Below, one piece after another: positions 15,563 through 23,395 of a stretch of DNA of 64,000 bases. The position numbers and the translations under genes are program-made. The notes beneath the pieces are model-generated. The model saw only the letters and a program-made list of their open reading frames with translations, had not been told where the DNA came from and did no database searches. Origin of the DNA: Nitrospirota bacterium (GTDB lineage: Bacteria; JACPQY01); the NCBI GenBank assembly GCA_016180645.1, contig JACPAV010000021.1, positions 45,793 to 109,792 on the forward strand, read 5' to 3'. Positions within the stretch are counted from its first letter, which is position 1. Every line of letters begins with the position of its first letter.

Positions 15563-16969
15563 CTATCCTTCGGAATCGCGAGCCGAGCCCACGAGAAGAA
15601 AATCGCCGGTTTCGACCTTTCCTGCCTCTTTGCCGTTGACCTTGAGTCCCGCGGTTCCATCGCACTTTGCTCCACCGTCGAACGCCACTTCCACCGTTTG
15701 CGTGGGCGTAGTCAAGATCATCGTTCCGGACACCGGCTCCCGCTTGCATGACTCCGGATTCGCCGCCACCGATTCGGCTTTGAAAGAAAACTTTCCGTTC
15801 AAGGACGAGTCCCCGTCGCCCGTCTCATTGTGGGAGCGGCGTGCCTGAAGAAGCCGTGGGAATCGGTGGGCCGTAGCCGTGGACTTCCTGGAGGAATCGA
15901 CACCGTAGGCTTCCTCCACGATCTTCTGAAGTTCATGGGATGGGCCCTCCACGCAGGTTTCCATTCCGTAATCGCCGAGTCGGCCGGTAGTATTCAGCGT
16001 CATGGCGGGGCCCTCTCGACCGATCGACCCGGCTATTTGGTTCAAGACCGATCCCGTAGAGGGTGATCCATCGGTCGCCTTGCCCTCGCACTCCTGCGAA
16101 TAGTGCGCATTGAACGTGAACTGCTCCTGCTTGGAGGCGACCTTCTGGCCCATCGATATCTTGAGCATGACATTTCCGCCCCCACTCTTCCCGTCCATTT
16201 CGTAGGCCAGTCCAAGCCCCACGCTGAGCCTTCCCTCGACCTCACCCGAGAAATCCAGGCTTTTCTCGATCCGCCCTCGAACCTGCCACTTGAATTCACC
16301 GTCTGCCGTGATGGTGTTCGTGAGCTTGATCGACTTGGGTGAGGGGTTTGTCGATGCCGTGGACGGTCCCCCAAAGGGAAGGGTGCGGTCGAATGCAATG
16401 CGGAAGCTCCGGTAGGTCACTTTCACATCCACGTTGCCCCCGGCCTCATCGAAGGTGCCCTCCGCGATGGATTCCCCTTGCACTTTGAAGCCATTCCCGC
16501 TTCTATCTCTCCCCTCGCAGTCCCCCTTCACCAGGTTTTTGAACGTGTTTCCGGAGGCACTACACTCCACGATCGGGCAAGTGAGACCGTATTTCGCGAG
16601 GTCGGCTTGCAGGTCCGCGCAGTCTTCGGCAGGCGTGCTCTCCGCTTCCGCATCGAGGTCTTTGGCGGCAGGAGATTCATCATCCGTCAACTGGTCGGTG
16701 AACTGCATTCCAAGGAGGGCCATTTCCATCATCTCGTTCTGTCCGAACGATGCGTCTCCGGGGTCCAGAAGGGTTTGGAATCCCCCTTGGTCACCGAGAG
16801 CGGCCAGGGCGGCCTTGGCTTTCTCTGAAGTGGAGAGATCGGCATCCGGCATGGCGTCCAGCTTCGATGCCACGGACTGCTCCCCGTCAAGATTGCCGGT
16901 GTCAGCGGGACAGCTCGCGATAAAGGGAGTGGCGGCAAGGAGGGCTCCCCAGAAAATCCCATGTCGCAT
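15563..16969 (-). CDS. Predicted surface lipoprotein, unknown function
   Basis: 468 residues. MRHGIFWGALLAATPFIASC is a clear lipoprotein signal. The rest is beta-rich and acidic with seven or so cysteines and no recognised domain; a KSGGGNVMLKIS segment and repeated Gly/Ser/Thr strands suggest a secreted beta structure. ATG 16969 is preferred over the ATG at 16981 because a promoter (TTGCCA-17-TATGAT) ends 7 nt before it and overlaps the other start. Its C-terminal half has the same general style as the tail of the giant Cys-rich lipoprotein at 47-52 kb, but homology was not established. Confidence 0.7.
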   Translation of the reverse strand: MRHGIFWGALLAATPFIASCPADTGNLDGEQSVASKLDAMPDADLSTSEKAKAALAALGDQGGFQTLLDPGDASFGQNEMMEMALLGMQFTDQLTDDESPAAKDLDAEAESTPAEDCADLQADLAKYGLTCPIVECSASGNTFKNLVKGDCEGRDRSGNGFKVQGESIAEGTFDEAGGNVDVKVTYRSFRIAFDRTLPFGGPSTASTNPSPKSIKLTNTITADGEFKWQVRGRIEKSLDFSGEVEGRLSVGLGLAYEMDGKSGGGNVMLKISMGQKVASKQEQFTFNAHYSQECEGKATDGSPSTGSVLNQIAGSIGREGPAMTLNTTGRLGDYGMETCVEGPSHELQKIVEEAYGVDSSRKSTATAHRFPRLLQARRSHNETGDGDSSLNGKFSFKAESVAANPESCKREPVSGTMILTTPTQTVEVAFDGGAKCDGTAGLKVNGKEAGKVETGDFLLVGSARDSEG

Positions 16970-16976
16970 GCCGCGA

Positions 16977-17005
16977 ATCATATCTGCCCCACGGACCTAT
17001 GGCAA
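16977..17005 (-). promoter_or_regulatory. Leaderless promoter of the lipoprotein gene
   Basis: TTGCCA (17000-17005), 17-nt spacer, TATGAT (16977-16982), then 7 nt to ATG 16969. It lies over the 3' end of the upstream oxidase gene. Confidence 0.6.
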
Positions 17006-18376
17006 CACCTTTCCGGGATTGAGAATCCCTCTGGGGTCGAATACGCGTTTGACCTGTCGCATGAGATCCAACGAGGACCCATGCTGCGCTCGCATGAACT
17101 TTCGTCCGCCTATCCCGATCCCGTGCTCGGCGCTGATGATTCCGCCTTTGGAGAGGGCGATTCGAATGATTTCGGCGTTGGCCTGACGCGCCTTCTTGAG
17201 TGCCGCGGCGTTTCCCTCATCAGCCGGGATGAGAACGTGCAGGATTCCGAATCCTGCGTGTCCGAAAGCGAAGAGCCGAAGCGATGTCCGGCGTTCGATC
17301 TCGCGGCAACGCGCGATCATTTCCGGGAGGACTGAAACCGGAAACCCGACGTCGTTTCGTACAATAAAAGCTCCGGGATGGGCCGCCCGGATGGCGCGGG
17401 TGACGAAATGACGGAACTCCCACGGATCGACCCCCCCGAGATTGACGGCCTCACCGCCGGCCTCGCGGCAGAGTTCCGTCGCCGGTCCTTCGGCCTGCGC
17501 GACGCCCGACTGACTTCCCTGAAGTTCGAGGCAGAGCGTGGGACTTTCCTTTGCGTGCCATTCCTTAAAGCGATTGACGCAGGCAACCGATGCAGTATCC
17601 AGGAATTCCACGGCCGCCAGTTCGGGGAGGGACTGCTTGAGAGCTACGATCGCGCGGGCCGCTCCGGAGTCGTCGGCGAAACTGAAGGCGAGTTTCTTGA
17701 AGGATTCCGGTCGCGGCGCGAGCCGCAGGGTAACCTCTGCCACCACGCCCAGCGTGCCTTCGGCGCCCACGATAAGCTGCGCGAGATCCAACCCCGATGA
17801 ACTTTTTGGAGAGGAAGTGCCGAGCTTGTGAACCTGCCCGCAGCCATCCACGATGGTCAGGGCCTTCACGTAGTCCCGCGTCCCTCCGAATTTCACCGAA
17901 TAAATTCCGCTCGCATTGGTGGAGACCATGCCTCCAATGGTAGCCACGTCGGAACTTCCGCCCGGAGAGGGGGGGAAGAAAAGTCCGGACTCCTTGATCT
18001 GACGGTTCAGCTCATTGTAGACGATGCCCGGCTCCACGCGCACCAAGAAGTCTTCCGGCCGGAATTCCAGAACCTTCGTCATGCGGCTGACGTCCAGAAC
18101 GACGCCTCCCTCGACGGGAATTGAATTGCCCTCCAAGCTGGAGCCCGCGCCGCGGGGCGTAATCGGAACGCCGAGAAAATGCGCCTTCCGGATGACTTTC
18201 TGAATGTCCCTTGTGGATTCGGGCCAGAGGACGATGGCGGGAGTTCGGCCGGGAAAAGAGGATTCGTCCCTTCCGCATCGGATGAGATCGGCGGCTCTTT
18301 CGGAGACTTGTGTGGCCGGGAGGAGCCTGCGAAAGGCGGCGGCGACCTTGGAACCGTTGGTTTTCTTGCGGCCCAT
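16997..18376 (-). CDS. FAD-linked oxidase, GlcD/D-lactate dehydrogenase type
   Basis: 459 residues. FAD-binding type 4 (PCMH) domain at the N-terminus: AIVLWPESTRDIQKV, ITPRGAGSSLEGNS, GGMVSTNASG; C-terminal GlcD domain ending GGIISAEHGIGIGGRKFM and FDPRGILNPGKVLP. Enzymes of this group oxidise D-lactate, glycolate or other 2-hydroxy acids at the membrane. No FeS partner (GlcF) is adjacent, so it probably acts alone. The ATG at 18376 is 6 nt from a TATAAA box. Confidence 0.88.
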   Translation of the reverse strand: MGRKKTNGSKVAAAFRRLLPATQVSERAADLIRCGRDESSFPGRTPAIVLWPESTRDIQKVIRKAHFLGVPITPRGAGSSLEGNSIPVEGGVVLDVSRMTKVLEFRPEDFLVRVEPGIVYNELNRQIKESGLFFPPSPGGSSDVATIGGMVSTNASGIYSVKFGGTRDYVKALTIVDGCGQVHKLGTSSPKSSSGLDLAQLIVGAEGTLGVVAEVTLRLAPRPESFKKLAFSFADDSGAARAIVALKQSLPELAAVEFLDTASVACVNRFKEWHAKESPTLCLELQGSQSGVAQAEGPATELCREAGGEAVNLGGVDPWEFRHFVTRAIRAAHPGAFIVRNDVGFPVSVLPEMIARCREIERRTSLRLFAFGHAGFGILHVLIPADEGNAAALKKARQANAEIIRIALSKGGIISAEHGIGIGGRKFMRAQHGSSLDLMRQVKRVFDPRGILNPGKVLP

Positions 18377-18382
18377 GGGCCG

Positions 18383-18388
18383 TTTATA
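18383..18388 (-). promoter_or_regulatory. -10 box of the FAD oxidase gene
   Basis: TATAAA on the minus strand, 6 nt before ATG 18376; the -35 is weak. It suggests a leaderless transcript diverging from the putative RNA gene. Confidence 0.45.
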
Positions 18389-18417
18389 TCCTAAAGTAGA
18401 CTGCGAGGGCTACCGAT

Positions 18418-18568
18418 AGGACTACTAGATCCTCAAGGATGAGGCCCTGAGGACGGAACCGAAGCCGTCCATTCACCTACCCGCAGGGTTGAGTCCAAGA
18501 AGATCGATCTCAAGTAGTGTCACCTCCTAGATCCTCGCCCGAAGAAACCTCGGGCGAGGAGTTTTTTT
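18418..18568 (+). ncRNA. Putative small structured RNA with intrinsic terminator
   Basis: This 150-nt stretch has no ORF but folds well by eye. ACTACT/AGTAGT and AGATC/GATCT form a closing helix, CTCAA/TTGAG an inner helix, with hairpins GGACGG-AACCGAAG-CCGTCC and ACCC-GCA-GGGT. It ends in a strong terminator. The CCATTCACCT segment resembles one 6S RNA region, but the terminal arm is much shorter than in known 6S RNA, so the family is not assigned. It diverges from the FAD oxidase and converges with HIT. Confidence 0.45.
18533..18568 (+). terminator. Rho-independent terminator
   Basis: Ten-bp stem CCTCGCCCGA / TCGGGCGAGG (18533-18542 and 18550-18559) with a 7-nt loop, followed by AG and seven T. 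It works on the plus strand only and has no protein gene upstream of it on that strand. Confidence 0.85.
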
Positions 18569-18603
18569 GGGGCCTTTTCAAAGTCGAAACCCGAACTCTG
18601 AAA

Positions 18604-18954
18604 TTACCCCGGGGGCCAGGTCATGAAGCGGCCGCCGAGAAGATGGACGTGGAGGTGGTAGACGGTCTGGCCGCCGTTGGGATTGCAGTTGATGACGATG
18701 CGGAATCCGTTGTCGGCGAATCCCCCTTTCCGGGCAATTTCGTTCGCCGTTTGGAAGATGTGACTCAAGAGCGCCTGATCCGAATCCTTGACGCTCAAGA
18801 GGGTGGAAATGTGACGCTTGGGCACCAGCAAGAGGTGGACCGGCGCCTGGGGGCGGATGTCCTTGATGGCCACGACATGTTCATCCTGGTACTGAATCTC
18901 GGTCTTCATTTCTCCGCGGATGACTTTGCAGAAAATGCAATCTTGATTTTCCAT
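18604..18954 (-). CDS. HIT-family nucleotide hydrolase
   Basis: 116 residues. CIFCKVIRGE at the N-terminus and the histidine triad QTVYHLHVHLLGG near the C-terminus identify the HINT branch, which hydrolyses AMP-lysine or adenosine phosphoramidates. ATG 18954 gives the family start MENQDCIFC; AGAGG lies 7 nt upstream. It follows the FNR-type reductase by 11 nt and is probably cotranscribed. Confidence 0.9.
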   Translation of the reverse strand: MENQDCIFCKVIRGEMKTEIQYQDEHVVAIKDIRPQAPVHLLLVPKRHISTLLSVKDSDQALLSHIFQTANEIARKGGFADNGFRIVINCNPNGGQTVYHLHVHLLGGRFMTWPPG

Positions 18955-18965
18955 CGGCCAACCTC

Positions 18966-19670
18966 TCAGTCGTACTTCTCGAAATAGATTCTCTTCCGAT
19001 CGAATCCAAAGTCCAGGAGCTGCTTGCGCACTTCGTCCACCATCTTTTTCAGCCCGCAGACGTATGTTTCCATTTCGGGACGGCCCTTGAGCCGTTTCTC
19101 CACTTGAAGCTGAACGTAGCCGCGCTCTCCCTGCCATGCCTCGTTCGCGCGGGAGAGGGTCGGCACAAAACGGAAATTGGCGTGGCGGCGCGCGAGTTCC
19201 TCGAACTCCTGTCGGAAAAGGATCTCCGATTCATCTCGAATGCCGAAGAGGAGAAGCACGTCCGGCTGGCACCCCTGATTCAGCAGGTGGGGAATCATGG
19301 AACGGAAGGGTGTCAGTCCCGTTCCCGTGGCGATGAAGGCGGCGCCGGACTTTCCCGGATCGCGCAGTACGAAACGACCGGCCGGCCCCTCGAACTTCAG
19401 CGAGGCGCCTACCGGTGCGTCGTGGAAGAACGATGAGCCGGGCCCACCTTCCACCCGGGTGATGGCCGTCTCAAATTCGTGGCTCCCATTGGGAGGGGAG
19501 GCGATCGAGTAGGCGCGCTGCGGATTGTCCGCCTTGATCGGGAGATGGAAATTGACCCACTGGCCGGGGACGAAGGTGAAGGGCTCCTCTCCCAGCACTT
19601 TCAGGCGGAACGCCTTGACGCGCGGGCTGACGGTCCAGGTCTTTACCAGTGAGGCTTCCTTCAGAGGCAT
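18966..19670 (-). CDS. Ferredoxin/flavodoxin-NADP reductase-like FAD oxidoreductase
   Basis: 234 residues. RAYSIASPP is the FAD-binding RxYS motif, GSSFFHDAPVG the following loop, ATGTGLTPFRSM the NAD(P) binding GTGxxP motif, and VCGLKKMVDEV the C-terminal CGxxxMV. No FeS domain is attached, so it needs a separate electron partner. It sits between acs and the HIT gene on the same strand; the 138-nt gap to acs contains repeats. Confidence 0.85.
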   Translation of the reverse strand: MPLKEASLVKTWTVSPRVKAFRLKVLGEEPFTFVPGQWVNFHLPIKADNPQRAYSIASPPNGSHEFETAITRVEGGPGSSFFHDAPVGASLKFEGPAGRFVLRDPGKSGAAFIATGTGLTPFRSMIPHLLNQGCQPDVLLLFGIRDESEILFRQEFEELARRHANFRFVPTLSRANEAWQGERGYVQLQVEKRLKGRPEMETYVCGLKKMVDEVRKQLLDFGFDRKRIYFEKYD

Positions 19671-19711
19671 CGGCGCATTATCGAGGAGCGCGATCCTCTT
19701 TTCAACACTCT

Positions 19712-19800
19712 CCCCGTCATCACGGACATCGTGTCCGCCGAGAAGGTGGAGAGTGCGGCCGACCTCACGTCGGGCCGTGCACCGCGAGAGAGCGGTGCGG
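19712..19800. repeat. Dispersed hairpin element downstream of acs
   Basis: CATCACGGACATCGTGTCCG followed by CCGAGAAGGTGG matches the sequence at 21780-21812 (CATCGCGGACTTCGTGTCCG...), which lies on the other side of acs. Each has a small hairpin (CGGAC/GTCCG). A second hairpin, GCACCGC-GAGAGA-GCGGTGC, follows at about 19779-19798. No T-tract, so not a standard terminator. Confidence 0.55.
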
Positions 19801-19808
19801 TCGTCGCG

Positions 19809-21755
19809 CTACGGCTCCAAGTGCTCGTACTTCTCCTTCAGGAATCGGACGACCGCAGGATCGGCGAGGGTGGTGGTGTCGCCCATGGCCCGGCCCTCGG
19901 CGATGTCGCGCAGAAGCCGTCGCATGATTTTTCCGCTGCGCGTCTTGGGGAGCTCGGCGGCGAAGAGAACGTCGTCCGGGCGGGCGATGGCCCCGATCTT
20001 CTTGACCACGTGCTGCTTCAATTCGTCCTTCACCGCATCCGATGACGTGATCCCTTCCTTCAGCGTGACGAAGGCGACGATGGCGTTTTCCTTGATCTCG
20101 TGCGCTTTGCCGATGACCGCCGCTTCGGCCACCTTGGGATTGTCCACGAGCGAGCTCTCCAGTTCCATCGTGCTCAGGCGATGACCGGCCACCTTGATCA
20201 CGTCGTCGACTCGGCCGAGGAGCCAGTAATACCCGTCTCTGTCCCGTTTGGCGCCGTCGCCCGTGTTGTAGACGCCGTCGAACCGGCTCCAATACTGGTT
20301 CTTGTACCGTTCGGGATCTCCATAGATGCCGCGCAACATCGCAGGCCAGGGGTGGGTGATCACCAAATACCCGCCGCCTGCCTTGACGGGCTTGCCGCTC
20401 TCGTCGACGATTTCGGCACGAATCCCCGGGAACGGCCGGGTGGCCGAACCGGGTTTGAGGCGCGTGAGAGCGGGGAGAGGCGTGATCAAAATCATGCCGG
20501 TTTCCGTCTGCCACCATGTATCCACAATCGGGCACCGTTTTTTCCCGATTACAGTGTGGTACCAAATCCATGCCTCGGGGTTGATCGGCTCGCCCACGCT
20601 GCCGAGAAGCCGGAGCGAACTCAGATCGTGCTTGTTCGGAAACGCGTCGCCCCATTTCATGAAGGCGCGGATCGCGGTGGGGGCGGTGTAGAGGATGGTG
20701 ACGCCGTACTTTTCGACGATGGACCAGAAGCGATCCTTTTCCGGCCAGTCCGGACCGCCCTCGTACATCACAACGCTGGCGCCGTTCGAGAGGGGCCCGT
20801 AGACCACGTAGGTATGGCCGGTAACCCACCCGATATCCGCCGTGCACCAGTAGACGTCGTCCTCCTTGAGGTCGAACACATGCTTCGTGGTGACGTGCGC
20901 TCCGACGAGATATCCGCCGCTCGTGTGAATGATGCCCTTCGGCTTGCCGGTGGTGCCGCTCGTGTAGAGAAGATAGAGCATGTCCTCGCTATCGACCGGG
21001 AGCGGTTCGCACGTCATCGGTGCGGCGTCCATCAGATCGTTCCACCAGAAGTCGCGACCGTCCTTCATGGGCACGATCATCTTCCCGCCGAGCCGCCGGA
21101 CGACAACTACCTTATGTACGTCCGGACAGCTCTGGAGTGCGTCGTCCACATTCTGCTTGAGCGGCACGACCCCGCCGCGCCGATACCCGCCGTCGGCCGT
21201 GATGAGGACCTTGGACTGGGCATCCAGGATGCGGTCTTTAAGCGCCTCCGCGCTGAACCCGCCGAAGACGACGCTGTGCACGGCGCCGATGCGCGCGCAG
21301 GCCAGCATCGCGATCGGCAGCTCCGGGATCATGGGCATATAGAGCGTGACACGGTCGCCCTTCTTGACCCCGATGGTCTTGAGCGCATTCGCGCATTTGC
21401 AAACTTCACGGTGAAGATCCCGGTAGGTCAAGACGCGCGTGTCGCCGGGTTCTCCCTCCCATATGATGGCCGCCTTGTTCTTCCGCGGGCCGGTGAGATG
21501 GCGGTCGATGCAGTTGTGCGAAAGGTTCAGCTTCCCCCCGACGAACCATTTCGCGTAGGGTTCCTTCCAATCGAGGACCTTCTTCCAAGGTTTGAACCAG
21601 TCGATTTCGCCCGCACATCGGGACCAGAATTTGAGAACGTTCTCGCCCTCTTTGTAGATGGCGCCGTTCCGCGCGTTGGCTTGTTTCCGAAACGAAGCGG
21701 ACGGCGCAAAGGCGCGTTTTTCAACCCATAGATCATCCAGGCCGCGTGATGTCAT
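19809..21755 (-). CDS. acs: Acetyl-CoA synthetase
   Basis: 648 residues, the full length of AMP-forming acetyl-CoA synthetase. Motifs: [15 protein letters not shown] (P-loop-like A3), [29 protein letters not shown] and the C-terminal [14 protein letters not shown] whose lysine is the usual acetylation site. It converts acetate, ATP and CoA to acetyl-CoA, feeding the CoA metabolism seen elsewhere. GGGAGG stands 6 nt before ATG 21755. The 5' leader contains a dispersed hairpin repeat also found downstream. Confidence 0.95.
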   Translation of the reverse strand: MTSRGLDDLWVEKRAFAPSASFRKQANARNGAIYKEGENVLKFWSRCAGEIDWFKPWKKVLDWKEPYAKWFVGGKLNLSHNCIDRHLTGPRKNKAAIIWEGEPGDTRVLTYRDLHREVCKCANALKTIGVKKGDRVTLYMPMIPELPIAMLACARIGAVHSVVFGGFSAEALKDRILDAQSKVLITADGGYRRGGVVPLKQNVDDALQSCPDVHKVVVVRRLGGKMIVPMKDGRDFWWNDLMDAAPMTCEPLPVDSEDMLYLLYTSGTTGKPKGIIHTSGGYLVGAHVTTKHVFDLKEDDVYWCTADIGWVTGHTYVVYGPLSNGASVVMYEGGPDWPEKDRFWSIVEKYGVTILYTAPTAIRAFMKWGDAFPNKHDLSSLRLLGSVGEPINPEAWIWYHTVIGKKRCPIVDTWWQTETGMILITPLPALTRLKPGSATRPFPGIRAEIVDESGKPVKAGGGYLVITHPWPAMLRGIYGDPERYKNQYWSRFDGVYNTGDGAKRDRDGYYWLLGRVDDVIKVAGHRLSTMELESSLVDNPKVAEAAVIGKAHEIKENAIVAFVTLKEGITSSDAVKDELKQHVVKKIGAIARPDDVLFAAELPKTRSGKIMRRLLRDIAEGRAMGDTTTLADPAVVRFLKEKYEHLEP

Positions 21756-21779
21756 GTTGAACCTCCCATACTCTCTACG

Positions 21780-21842
21780 TCATCGCGGACTTCGTGTCCG
21801 CCGAAAAGGTGGCCCCCTCCGCTACGCTCCGGGGACGACGAA
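21780..21842. repeat. Dispersed hairpin element in the acs leader
   Basis: GCGGACTTCGTGTCCGC hairpin plus AAAAGGTGG and CCCCCTCCGCTACGCTCCGG then GGACGACG. The first part recurs near 19714-19746; the second part recurs near 5210-5238 and 57555-57588. Confidence 0.55.
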
Positions 21843-21905
21843 ATGTAGCATCATCGGGTCTCGGCGTCGAGAGTACGGCCGGCATCCTTCCGGTCCGTGC
21901 AGAGC

Positions 21906-22709
21906 TTACCGGGCGCGCAGGATGGACGCAAATCCCCGAAGGACACCCAGTCCATACCGCACGAATCCCTTCTTGGATTTGCCGTGCGTGCGGGGATGGA
22001 TCCGGATGGGGACTTCTCCGATGCGCGCCCCGATGTCCTGAAGCTTCCGGTAGAGCTCCATCGAGAAGTATTGCGGCTCCTCGGCCGCCTCGCCGTTGCC
22101 GAAAGCCTTCTCGATGATGCCCCGCGTGAACGCCCGGTACCCACTCATTGGATCGGTAGTGGCGATGTGCGCCCGCCGGGCGAAGATCCGCGCAAAGGTG
22201 GGGAGCAGCAAACGCCGGATCAGGGGGCCCGCGTATCTTGGCCGATCCGGAGCGGGATCGGGGGCCTCTTCGGGAAAGGGCAGGTAGCGGGAACCGATGA
22301 CCACATCGTATCCCTCCCTGAGCTTGGCTGTGAGACGCGGGATGTCGCGTGGATCGTGCTGACCGTCCGCATCAAGCTCCACAACCACCGGATAGCGATC
22401 TTCAATGGCAGCGTGAAACCCCGTAAGAAGGGCAGCGCCCTGGCCTCGATTCTCCGCGTGTGAGATCACGCGGGCGCCGCCTTCGCGCGCGACGGCGGAG
22501 GTCCGATCCGTTGAGCCGTCGTCCACGACAAGGACGTCAACGCCCTTGGGCAGACTCGACAGCACAGCCGGGAGGCATTCGGCCTCGTTGTACGCGGGGA
22601 TCAAAGCGAGAATCTTGTCCGGGGTGTGAAAACGATCTCCAGTGACCGACGGGCGGCTGCCCGATCGGTCTCTGCCCTGCGCGGGGGCACCCGGCGGGCC
22701 TTTCGGCAT
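21906..22709 (-). CDS. Glycosyltransferase family 2 (polyprenyl-phosphate sugar transferase-like)
   Basis: 267 residues. The GT2 core is clear: ILALIPAYNEAE, VLVVDDGSTDRT, ENRGQGAALLTG, ELDADGQHDP and a DPMSGYRAF motif; the family includes dolichyl-phosphate mannose synthases. The catalytic domain starts only about 35 residues in; the N-terminal MPKGPPGAPAQGRDRSGSRP stretch is encoded by an inverted-repeat element (22621-22732), so ATG 22709 is the only good start but may be recruited from that element. It follows acetyltransferase and aminotransferase genes, pointing to surface glycan synthesis. Confidence 0.78.
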   Translation of the reverse strand: MPKGPPGAPAQGRDRSGSRPSVTGDRFHTPDKILALIPAYNEAECLPAVLSSLPKGVDVLVVDDGSTDRTSAVAREGGARVISHAENRGQGAALLTGFHAAIEDRYPVVVELDADGQHDPRDIPRLTAKLREGYDVVIGSRYLPFPEEAPDPAPDRPRYAGPLIRRLLLPTFARIFARRAHIATTDPMSGYRAFTRGIIEKAFGNGEAAEEPQYFSMELYRKLQDIGARIGEVPIRIHPRTHGKSKKGFVRYGLGVLRGFASILRAR

Positions 22710-22732
22710 TCGCCGGAGATGGTTCACACCCC
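22621..22732. repeat. 112-bp element with 20-bp terminal inverted repeats (MITE-like)
   Basis: Left end GGGGTGTGAAAACGATCTCC and right end GGAGATGGTTCACACCCC are near-perfect inverted repeats. Inside, GACCGA-...-TCGGTC with GGGC/GCCC forms another strong hairpin. It begins directly at the acetyltransferase stop codon and extends over the GT2 start. It could be a MITE or a structured RNA element. Confidence 0.55.
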
Positions 22733-23368
22733 TCAGATACGCTTGGCGGGGTTGCCGGCTACTCGCCATCCCTTGGGAACGTCTTTCAGAACGACGGCGC
22801 CGGCGCCGATTTCGCACCGGTCGCCGATCCGGAGATTCGGTCCGACGACGGCGCCGGTGTAGACATAGGCCATCCGCCCAACTTGCACATGTCCCGCCAG
22901 TGTACACCCCGGCGCGAGGTTGGCGAAATCGCCCACCGTTGAATCATGATCGACGACCACATTGGCGTGGACCATCACATGACGACCGATGACGGCATTC
23001 GGCTGGATCACCGCCCCCGCGTTGATGATCGACCCTTCTCCGATCTTGGAGAATGGCGAAATCGAAGCCCCGGGATGAATGGCGGTCGCACTTCGTAGGC
23101 CGATCCGCTTGCACTGCTCCGCCAGGCCCGCCTTTTTCAAGTTGTCCCGATGCGCGATAAGGGCATGCGTGGCGCCGAGCTTTCCCCGCTTCAGCAACTC
23201 CAGCCCGCCCAGGATCGATATGCCCAGGAGCGCCTCCGCGCGGCCATCCTTCCGGTCCTCGAGATCGATGACGCCGACCATCTCATTGCGCTCAGTGAGT
23301 TTGAAAATGTCGATGGCGTACTTGGCCTGTGCTCCGGCGCCGAGGATGAGGATGCGCAATGCGGCCAT
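22733..23368 (-). CDS. Sugar O-/N-acyltransferase of the NeuD/PglD family (left-handed beta-helix)
   Basis: 211 residues. N-terminal Rossmann-like domain (LRILILGAGAQAKYAIDI) followed by hexapeptide repeats (GEGSIINAGAVIQPNAVIG, VGDFANLAPGCTLAG, GDRCEIGAGAVVLKDVPKG). NeuD/PglD enzymes acetylate a sugar amine or hydroxyl using acetyl-CoA. It follows a DegT/DnrJ aminotransferase, the usual partner that makes the amino sugar. Only 6 nt separate the genes, entirely within a heptamer repeat. Confidence 0.85.
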   Translation of the reverse strand: MAALRILILGAGAQAKYAIDIFKLTERNEMVGVIDLEDRKDGRAEALLGISILGGLELLKRGKLGATHALIAHRDNLKKAGLAEQCKRIGLRSATAIHPGASISPFSKIGEGSIINAGAVIQPNAVIGRHVMVHANVVVDHDSTVGDFANLAPGCTLAGHVQVGRMAYVYTGAVVGPNLRIGDRCEIGAGAVVLKDVPKGWRVAGNPAKRI

Positions 23369-23395
23369 CAGCTTTCAGCGGTCAGCGTTCAGCTC
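23368..23395 (+). repeat. Heptamer tandem repeat TCAGCNN x4
   Basis: TCAGCTT-TCAGCGG-TCAGCGT-TCAGCTC. It supplies the last codons and the stop of the aminotransferase gene and touches the acetyltransferase start. Same heptamer family at 26913, 27030, 55180 and 55243. Confidence 0.75.

Noticed and set aside
18418-18568. Firm 6S RNA, SRP RNA, tmRNA or RNase P assignment
   Set aside because: Only one short word resembles 6S RNA; size and arm lengths differ, and the cores of the others are absent.
19779-19800. Terminator for acs
   Set aside because: The hairpin is strong but no T-tract follows on either strand.
20100-21731. Long open frame (543 codons) on the plus strand
   Set aside because: It is antisense to the full-length acs gene, has no domain, and results from high GC in codon positions.
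22621-22732. Known riboswitch upstream of the glycosyltransferase
   Set aside because: The fold is strong, but none of the conserved riboswitch cores I know is visible, and terminal inverted repeats fit a MITE equally well.
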